Positions 56,345 through 64,000 of a DNA stretch of 64,000 bases are shown in pieces. Under the pieces are notes generated by a model. It was not told where the DNA came from, searched no databases, and saw only the letters and a list, made by a program, of their open reading frames with translations. Numbering within the stretch: the first letter of the stretch is position 1; each line of letters opens with the position of its first letter. The DNA is from Polytrichum commune (Eukaryota > Streptophyta > Polytrichopsida > Polytrichales > Polytrichaceae). The stretch lies in NCBI GenBank assembly GCA_950295325.1, contig OX485804.1, forward strand, positions 24,242,001 through 24,306,000, in the 5' to 3' direction. A program made the translations under genes and the position numbers.

Positions 56345-56774
56345 TGTAACGCCTGTTAGCGCTATGTCCTTCACGCCCCGCGCAAAGCTAACAACTCACC
56401 TACACAAACCACTTGTTTAGGTGAGTCCACACTCTCGTTACCTTAGGATCCTAACAATCTTAACACTCGTGGGGTCCTCACTAGTCAACCCACGGGCCAT
56501 CCTGGCCCCTCGCTTAGCACCAAGGCTCGGGCTTTCCCACACGCCCCGCGTGTGCTCCGAGTCTATCAAGTCCTCACCCTTTGGCCATCGCGGCCAAGCC
56601 CTTCGTGCAGCCAATGCATAGGTCACCCTACCCCACACTTAGTCCGCCTGCCTAAGTATGGATTTCCAACCGGGTTCAATCCAACACACACTAAGAGGTG
56701 CGGCTAACTGCACACCCAACCCCCTTAGGTGTTCGTCCGCCCAATCCTAACGTTCACTATAAGGGGGCCTTACA
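56345..56774 (-). repeat. 3' LTR of the Ty3/gypsy element
   Basis: On the minus strand the LTR starts TGTAAGGCC at 56774 and ends GGCGTTACA at 56345, with inverted TGTAA-GCC tips. It is immediately preceded by a polypurine tract. Length is 430 bp. No partner LTR was found in the window, because the 5' part of the element is missing. Confidence 0.75.
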
Positions 56775-56784
56775 TCCTCCCCCA
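56775..56784 (-). other. Polypurine tract
   Basis: On the minus strand GGGGGAGGA directly precedes the LTR start TGTAAGGCC. Such a tract primes plus-strand DNA synthesis in LTR retrotransposons, and its position supports calling 56345-56774 the 3' LTR. Confidence 0.75.
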
Positions 56785-57423
56785 TTTAGAAAACTTGATG
56801 TCCTCATCAAATCTTTGGTGTGGCTCTCCTCATCCCAGATGAGGCGAAGTCTCAACGCCTTCGGCGCGGACCATGTCCGGTTCGCGTTGGCTCCCAATAT
56901 GAAGGCTAAGATGCGTGTGCCTTCTCTTGCTCTTGCGCCAGTCCTACGTGACATTTTTTTTTCTCAATGTGAGGATCACTACTCTTAAGAAAAATCCTCA
57001 AGTCCCTTCATCTTCGGACCTCGCCTGGCCATGGTGAGTTGTGGGTATTTGTTGCCGGCTGGTAATAGAATGCGTTCGAGGCTAACTATGCATTTCCCAC
57101 GTTAATTCATTGGGACATGAATGGCCATTCATGCGCTTTTGCTCCGAGATGCGCCTTGTGGGAGATCCTCCTCACGTTCGGCGCCTACACCTTAGTTTCG
57201 CCACAACCAAGCTCATCTTACTTTGCTTCGATAGGTCCCCTTGGCGGCGCCCATCCTCCAATTTCGACTAGGTTTCTTCTTTGCGTACTTATGCTCTCGA
57301 TCTTTACATTCATGTTTTTTTACTTGTCCTTGGGTTGCACCTTTCTTCATTACTCCTCCTGCTTGTTTGTCGTACTCATCCTCCCCTACTTAGAGGTGTT
57401 GGTGACCACGCCAACTTTCTTTC

Positions 57424-57862
57424 TTAATGTCTCACGTGAATGGGGCCCGTCATCCTACGCTTATTTTTTGTCGGTTTAGAATATCTTGGCGAGCCCAATA
57501 GGTTGGTTGGTTCATCATCTCTTCGCGTTACGAGCCCGTCGTCCACCTCTATATCATTGGCATCAATGAGTGGTGGTAACTTTTTGCTAGTCGTGGTACG
57601 CTTCCGTGCCGGCTTGTTGGCCTTTGCGTGTACCGCGGCTTGTGCCTCAGCCACCTTACGAGCCCCAAAGTCCTTAATGAGAGTTCAGGCATGCGGTAAG
57701 TTTACACCGTTGATCCATTCATATTCATATGGTGAATAATCGTGCATCAAACACTTATATTGTTTTCTATGCCCGTATATTTGTCGTGAGTCAAAGATTG
57801 CCGTGACTTTACCTACTGCACCATCCCACAATTCGTATTCGGGTGGCGGCATTGGGTCCTCT
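57424..57862 (-). pseudogene. Gypsy chromodomain and basic C-terminal tail
   Basis: On the minus strand the frame reads DPMPPPEYELWDG, then a chromodomain-like block: IFDSRQIYGHRKQYKCLMHD, YSPYEYEWINGVNLPHA, and LIKDFGARK after an in-frame TGA near 57687. A basic tail rich in Lys/Arg (KANKPARKRTTTSKK) ends at 57424. In chromoviruses this module directs integration to marked chromatin. The frame between 57424 and the polypurine tract is not coding. Confidence 0.8.
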
Positions 57863-57959
57863 TCCTACAAGTACAAATCCTTCTTGTCGTGATTTTACTT
57901 TTGAATAGTGATACATAGAATACCGTATGCTAATTATTTTAGACTTTCTTGCTAAGATC

Positions 57960-59263
57960 AAGCACATACACATCCGGGTGAAGAATTTTCTTCACCGGAA
58001 ATGATCCAATCCACCCTCGTGTATCCTTAGGTTTCTTAAATTTAACCATATATTTCCCCCCATTTGAAATGTCACTTCACGCCGCTTCTTGTTGACCGCA
58101 TTAGCATAACGGTCTTAAGCTTTCGCCATTATTGCCTTAACATTGCGGATGATCATTTGTCTCCGCGCGACCCATTGTACCGCGTCAAATGAATAATATT
58201 CCAAAAGTCTTTCTTAGTCACGTCTAAATTCGCTGTGACCAACAGATAAGTCGCTAGCCAACACAACCTCTTGCCTATAATACAAATGAAATGGTGTTTT
58301 CCCGGTCGTCCGAGACACCATCGCGTTATAACACAATTTGGCAAGAGGTATTAATGTGGGTCATTCTTGTTGATCTATTTCGCAAAATATTCTCATGTAC
58401 ATATTTAAGATTGAGTTGCACATTTTGATTTGGCCATCCTCTTGTGGATACCAAGCAGTTGTCATTCAGAGCCGCACCCCGTTTGTCGCATCATATGTTG
58501 TCAAAATTGAGTTTGGAACAACAACCCGCGATTGCTAACTATATCCCACGGGAACCCTTTATACCGCACTTAATTGTCCAAGAACAATTGTGCTACTTCT
58601 TTCGCCGTGACTTATTTCGAACAAAGCACGAAAGCCGCCCATTATTCAATCGGCATACTGTGACCATTATTGCGTTACTCCCCGCTACCTTCGGGATGTT
58701 TGTCATGAAGTCCATCGAGATTGAATAGAAATTTTGCTTTGGAATAGATAAAGGTCTTAATTTCCAATTTAAGGTTGGGTGTTGTGCTTCGTCATTTGGC
58801 ACTTAACGCTTGTCTTAATGTATTCCTCTAGATCCGAACCCATGCAAGACCAAAAGTACTTCCTTTGGAGTTTGGCTATTGTAGCGTGAATTCCCTTATG
58901 CCCCGCCAAAGGCGTGTCGAAGAACTCGTGAAGCAATATTTTCCTTAGTTCCTCTGCCGGCTCACATAACTGCGTTTGCTTGAAATAATAAAGTCCATTC
59001 TTGCGCCTCAAATTTTTCATACGCCGGCCTCCCGGCGGGTTCTTCTTTGAGCCCTGCTCATCGAAGAATTGGTTATTCGTAACCACATTTTCGTCATGCT
59101 TTATTGTTTTCTTCACGTCATCCAGAAAGTTTTTTTTTTTTACTTTGTCGAGGTCTTCCTCGACTAGCATAAGTAAGCGAGGAGTGATGAATTCTTCTCT
59201 TCGACTTAGCGCGCCCGGTATTAAGTTGTTACGCCCTGGTTTATGGATCAAATCAACATCCAT
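57960..59263 (-). pseudogene. Gypsy integrase, degenerate
   Basis: From 59263 downwards on the minus strand: the end of the RNase H connection (MDVDLIHKPGRNN, ALSRREE), then the zinc-binding region LLHEFFDTPLAGHKGIHATI and YIKTSVKCQMTKH. The usual first Cys of the CxxC pair is Ser. The core starts SISMDFMTNIPK (first catalytic Asp, about 58710), followed by IVSNRG (about 58545), where the second catalytic Asp appears to be Asn. Further downstream are SRTTGKTPFHLYY (about 58310) and NKKRREVTFQMGG (about 58085), typical of the integrase C-terminal region. Several frameshifts and stops are present. Confidence 0.83.
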
Positions 59264-59278
59264 TGAAATAATCGTGTC

Positions 59279-61523
59279 TGTCGCAGCCCTTGCTAGCCCC
59301 GCTTAGCAATCTTGCCAATTTTCCTTTCTAGCAAATGTTACGAGCGCTAACTCTTCGCATACGGCCATGCTAATGGTTAGCTCCTCCTACCCCGGACCAT
59401 ATAATTCAAAGAAGGGGAACCAACCCTCCTACTTTGCTTTCGGGACTCACCCCTTAATCGATAACTCATTTCTTCGATGTGGACTTTCATCCATGGAAAT
59501 CCAATCCTATGTTGATCATCGCATTGTCATGGAAAATATGCACTATCTGGTAAGCGCCGGGCTTCTATTTTATGGTAGTGTTTAAAAAAAAATATAGTAG
59601 TTTTCCTTCTCCTACACTCTTGATGTAAATTTCTGTCAATGTGGTCCTCTAAATTTCAGAATAGTATAACTCAAAAGCAACTCATTTTCTTCAAGTGAAA
59701 TTTAGTACACTTATTAAGTACCTTATCTAAAACATTCCTACCAAATTTGAGCACAATCAGAGTTCATATGCAAAAGTTATGTATCATATTCTAACTCTAA
59801 CTACCTAGCATGAATGCTGTGATAAAACACCCGATCACTAAAACCTTAATAACTTCTTATTCTTATGTCCAATAAATTTCAGATTTTAACACAAGATAGA
59901 TGTGTAAGTTCAGAAGGTGGTGTCAAATTTTGGTATCCATATCTATAATCTTCCAAAATATACATATTTTCAAACCTTGCTAGTTTAGTTGGCTTTGTTC
60001 CTAGACACCCTTCTCTTCAATTCTTAATAAATTTTTTATGCCAATGATTGAAGCTCTCAAATTTTTACCACAACTTCCATAATTCATAATAAACAATCCC
60101 TCAAATTTTCATATCCATTGAACACTCTGATCATCTATAATTGACAAATCTTTCACTATAAAATTCTGCTCAAGTTCATAACCAATAAAATTCAACAAGT
60201 AGTGCACCTAGTGCAATCTAGTCACTCTAAATGCCACACCTCCACATCCTTTTGTATAGATGAGTCTCCTAAGCACTTATTCCTCTCCAAATGCTCTAAG
60301 CTCCTTCGATCCTATACAAGTATCAACTTCAAAATACTAATGGTCCCCCGCTAAACACTCTTCTAACACCCCTTAAATAGTCTTCCACCTTGCCCCCCTT
60401 CGGCCAATAGGAAACCATCGAGGTAAGGTCCTCTAGAACCCCTCCAAGTGGCTTGCTAATGGGTGATCTTTGGGGTTAAAGGTTTCTAGAATCCTTATCC
60501 TACTAGAAATAGGAAAGATATGGGGTTAAAGGTTTCTAGAACCTTAATCCCGCTAGAAATAGGAAGTTTGGACTAAAGGCTAATCCGGCAAGCCAATAGG
60601 AATTTAAAGTTAAAACCTTCTAGAACTCCTAGGTGGTTAGCTATTGGCCCGCCGGTAAATCCAATCCTACCTACCAATTCATCCGGTCTTCAACTTAAGA
60701 CCAGTTTTTACCTAACTAAGATCAACTTAAAAATAACGAAAACAAATAAAATATCTAAATTCTAACTAATAGACCGCCCACATCACGACAGCGTTGCCGG
60801 AGCAACACTACAACAACCCGAAACGTACTAGGCAACTATGGCCTTACAATGGGCCAAAGCCCATGGAGGCCTTGCCGTTCGGCCTCGGGTGGGTGAGGCC
60901 ACACCACCTCACTCATATAAGCCTCTAGGACTCTACGCGGGGCCCCTACCCTACCGTCAAGAGACCTCTTGTCTCTCTCCCAAGAGTTGGGACCAAGTAG
61001 ACACTTTCCTTTAGCTGCTGGGCCTAGAAGCCCCCAGCAGCTTCAGACCATCATAACCTCCTTGTATGATGTCTGATCAGAACAACCAACCACTCCATCT
61101 TCATCTACGCTTCATGTAGATGCCGATGGACTCCTCACTTGCCCCATTCAGGCAAGTCTTGACAAAGTTATGCCTGTTTGAACCTTGGCAGTCCCGGGAA
61201 TCACTCCCAGGCACTACTGTACCAGGACGCTGTCCCGGGACAGCGCCCCACTCAAATGGCCATAACTCCTAGCTCACACCTCCGATTGAGGTGTTCTTGA
61301 GCATTCTAGAATCACCATGCCATGAGCTACGCATAGCTTATGGCCTTACCCTTGTGCCTCCTAGTCTCCGTGGGTGGGAGGCGTTCCCAACGCCCGGGGC
61401 CCTCACCCACACTAGGATCACTTGGGCCCTCCCACCAACGGCGCCACAAGTCCCGGGTGTCACTCCGGGGTCCCCTTTGTGCCTATGGTGTTTCGGGCAC
61501 TCCTCATGGAGAGGTGCGCGACA
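59279..61523. mobile_element. Solo LTR (2,245 bp) inserted in the gypsy element
   Basis: Begins TGTCGCAGCCC and ends GGTGCGCGACA, with TG...CA termini and 6-bp inverted tips TGTCGC/GCGACA. The 5-bp target duplication GTGTC is at 59274-59278 and 61524-61528. Removing it and one GTGTC restores the gypsy frame at WYDT|IISMDVDLI. No primer-binding site, coding domain or internal second LTR was seen, so a recombined solo LTR is the best reading. A direct repeat of about 45 bp (GGTTAAAGGTTTCTAGAA with TAGAAATAGGA) lies at 60475-60562. The last 700 bp are GC-rich. Confidence 0.82.
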
Positions 61524-61528
61524 GTGTC

Positions 61529-62900
61529 ATACCACCGCAATTTCTTTGGAATTGCGTGAGTCTTGGTATCGAGATACTTCAGTGATATATTATCCATATG
61601 AGCCTTAGTTTTTTTTCCAGCCACATAATATCTCCAATATTTGAGACAATGCACTACGGCATATAGTTTTTTTTCGTGGATTGGCCACTTTAGTTGGCAC
61701 CCCGTCAACTTGCGGCTTTCGTAGGCCACCGGGTGACCATCTTGTATTAAGATGCTCCCGATGGCAAAGCCACTCGCGTCCGTGTACACCTCGAATTTCT
61801 TGTCGAATTCATGATACTTGAGCATCCCCGCCGATGACAACAACCTCTTAAGCTCATTGAATGCTTCGTCGCAAGCTTAATCCCACTTAAATACTTGTCA
61901 TTTTTTATCCAAAAGATTTGAGAGAGGCGACGCTACCTTAGAATAGTCCATGATGAACTTTCGGTAGTAGTTGGCCAGGCCTAAAAAAATGTCACTCATT
62001 TTTGCATCTGCGAGACTTCCATTCGCGGATGGCTTGGATTTTCTTGGGGTCCGGATGAATGTCATCGCCGCTCAATACGGGACCCAAGAATTCCAACTAC
62101 CTTAGCAAGAACTTGTTTTTCTCTACATTTGCGTATAGTTTGTTTTGTCTTAGCTTTTTTAGAACCCGTCTTAGGACCTGCGCATGGTCTAACTTGCTTT
62201 TCGAATAAATGAGCCTATTGTCAATATACACCAATATATACTTGTCCATCTCTTTAAAGAAAATTCCATTCATAATGGACATAAAGGTTGTCGGCGCGTT
62301 ACACAACCCCAACAACATTACGAAAAACTCGTATAAACCGTATCGGGTTGCCGTTTTGTGCACGTCTTTATCTGCCACTCGGATTTGATGGTTCCCGACT
62401 TAAAGTTTATATGACTAAAATGGGTTGCACCCGCAAACCTATTTAATAAGTCGTCAACTCTAGGCAAGAGGTAATTATTGTTAACCGTTATTCGGTTGAA
62501 CGCGCGGTAGTCAATGCAGATTCGCATTTGGCCCACCTTCTTGCTTACGAAGAGCACCAGCGCTCCAAACGGGGACTTGGCAGGCCACAGATAGACTCTC
62601 ACTAAGAGTTCAGTTAGCTGCTCTTATAGTTCCATCAACTCGGTTTTGTGATCGACCTTCCGAACGGGAGGCAACTCCTTAAAGAGCTTATTAGTCATAA
62701 CATTTTTGAACTCATCAAGAAGTATGGCGACATTTGTTGGACAAAAATATAGCAGGAGGAATCCGTTTGTATTAGTATCGATGAAATATTCTTTCAAAAT
62801 TAATACATATTGCTCCTTAAAGAGCCTCAAAGAGGTCTTACTTCGTAACTAGATTGATTTCTAACCTATCTAGTTCCGCTAGCCTAGCAAATGGTAATGA
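61529..62900 (-). pseudogene. Gypsy reverse transcriptase and RNase H, degenerate
   Basis: From about 62900 on the minus strand: LLDEFKNVMTNKLFKELPP (about 62730), then WPAKSPFGALVLFVSKKVGQ and MRICIDYRAFNRITV (about 62560), YGLYEFFVMLLGLCNAPTTF (about 62310) and VYIDNRLIYSK (about 62235), where the catalytic YIDD is YIDN through a GAT to AAT change. RNase H follows with VYTDASGFAIGSIL (about 61780), IHEKKLYAVVHCLKYWRYY and SLKYLDTKTHAIPKKLRWYD (about 61560). Pieces lie in different frames. The frame continues into integrase beyond the solo LTR. Confidence 0.88.
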
Positions 62901-62960
62901 CTTTGGTTTTCCATTCGAACCAACCATCACAATATGAACGCTAGGCCCACGGATAGATCA

Positions 62961-64000
62961 CTTAGTGCATTTAAAAAATGAAGTGCGGCATAACATAGAG
63001 AAGATTAAAATCATTTGAAATAAAAATTATAAAGGAATTCCAAATAATGAAGGGGCCATTAAATGTAGACAATCCCATTATAAGTAAGTTAGATAGACAT
63101 AAAACGTGGGCCATTATTTTTTTGTAAAATTAATATAGGGGCTGAAGATAAGGGTCCTAAAAGGTATGTTTAGTATGGTATGTAAATGGGTTTAGCACTC
63201 ACGGGGATGGATAATAATTGGGATTTATGTATGTCCAAAAATGGATGAAAAAGGAACGCGCTGTCATTAAAAGAAATATAGAGTAAAAAATTACACTGAC
63301 TTGGACAATATAAGTAATGGAAGGGTGCAAACAAATGGGCCATTTTTGAAATTTAAGTAATTATAGGGAGACTTTAATTCAGCCCTTAAAGGTAAATAGC
63401 CCCAAAAACAAAAAACCCCCAGCCGCACGTGGTGCACAAAAATGCCTTAGAGTGATCTACCCGTGGCTAGGCCTTTGCTTACTTTCCACCCCATAGTAGT
63501 GTAAGAATGTGTTTGCTAATATTACGTCCACGCCATATCACCCAAAGTTTGCCACCCTTAATTTCGTCCTAACCCGAGTGGAAAATGTTGGAATGACACG
63601 TAGTAACTCCTTCTTGATATTTCAATGTATAATTATTTCAACCAAAAGAGTGCGAGTGTTTAAAAACACTTACCTCAATGGTGAATCACCAATACATTCA
63701 AAAGTTATACACACCCCTTCCTACCTAATGAATCCAACACTTTAAGTCTAAACATCATAAGTCAAAAACTATAAGAGTGTGTCACTATTTTTTTGGAAGT
63801 TTGGACATAGTCTCGGTTTTTTGGCTCTCAAAAATTCATATGAAGTCCAAAAAATGAGTTCTTGGTATCCATGGGTAGGTAATGAAGTCCTCTACATGAA
63901 TATGCAATAATAAATGCCTTGAGTCTAAACCACATCTAATAATGTAAGGCTAATTTTCAAGACTAATTGATCTTGACTCTTCACCTTGTAACCTCGCATA
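62961..64000. other. Unassigned DNA beyond the gypsy truncation point
   Basis: Similarity to gypsy ends near 62960 and the sequence becomes AT-rich. No LTR, gag domain or other recognisable feature was found. A plus-strand open frame at 63509-63745 has no motif. Confidence 0.4.

Larger units (their letters stand above)
56345..62960 (-). mobile_element. Degenerate Ty3/gypsy chromovirus, 5'-truncated
   Basis: Read on the minus strand the order is a protease-proximal stub, reverse transcriptase, RNase H, integrase, chromodomain, polypurine tract and LTR, the standard gypsy chromovirus order. The gag and most of the protease regions and the 5' LTR are missing; similarity ends near 62960. A 2.25-kb solo LTR is inserted between RNase H and integrase (59279-61523). 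Frameshifts and mutated catalytic residues show it is dead. Confidence 0.88.

Noticed and set aside
57117-57739. Plus-strand frames opposite the gypsy chromodomain region
   Set aside because: The minus strand encodes recognisable chromodomain sequence over part of this stretch; the plus frames have no motif.
1-64000. CRISPR arrays, rRNA genes, organellar genes, bacterial-type operons
   Set aside because: No regularly spaced direct repeats, no rRNA-like or chloroplast/mitochondrial sequence and no ribosome-binding-site-preceded gene series were seen.

Overview
This window looks like a gene-poor, repeat-dominated stretch of a plant-lineage (streptophyte) nuclear genome. That is inferred from the mobile elements present: a CACTA element with plant-type TNP2 and TNPA genes, an L1-type LINE with the plant zinc-binding reverse-transcriptase tail, a Ty3/gypsy chromovirus, Tigger/pogo elements, a DUF4371-type hAT relic and PIF/Harbinger-like MITEs. 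Genes are AT-rich, intron-bearing and widely spaced, with no operons or ribosome-binding sites. The species cannot be named. One element family (RNase H, zinc finger and restriction-like endonuclease) resembles, from memory only, LINE-like elements of algae and protists, so an early-diverging plant or charophyte is possible.

Layout. 1-1850: unassigned. 1850-4018 and 14394-14940: one old copy (copy A) of an element coding for RNase H, a CCHC finger and an R2-like endonuclease, but no reverse transcriptase. It is split by a complete 10.4-kb CACTA element (4019-14393; matching termini, 3-bp target duplication CAT). 15461-17854: a complete Tigger element with perfect 23-bp inverted repeats, its transposase broken by three TAG codons. 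19335-22889: a 5'-truncated L1-type LINE with a 13-bp target duplication. 24067-26638: a long foldback whose left arm contains a Harbinger-like MITE. 28.6-31.8 kb (minus): the only candidate for an ordinary host gene, weakly supported. 31858-33187, 49174-50460 and 52900-53340: three members of a MULE-like foldback family, one with a 9-bp target duplication. 33906-35800: a Harbinger-like deletion derivative. 39986-42930: copy B of the RNase H/endonuclease element, much better preserved. 42949-44240: a second Tigger relic. 46750-48260: a hAT pseudogene. 52217-52475: nested palindromes. 55166-55527: a second MITE. 56345-62960: a degenerate chromovirus on the minus strand, split by a 2.25-kb solo LTR.

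The most interesting item is the RNase H - zinc finger - endonuclease element. Copies A and B are diverged, yet both show the same domain order with only about 270-300 bases between the N-terminal conserved domain and RNase H, where no reverse transcriptase fits. This suggests a family lacking its own polymerase and possibly depending on a partner. The CACTA insertion confirms the reading of copy A, because its frame resumes exactly when one copy of the target duplication is removed.

Nearly all coding sequence here is mobile-element protein. The CACTA TNP2 and TNPA genes are divergently arranged and look the least damaged; everything else carries stops, frameshifts or mutated catalytic residues.
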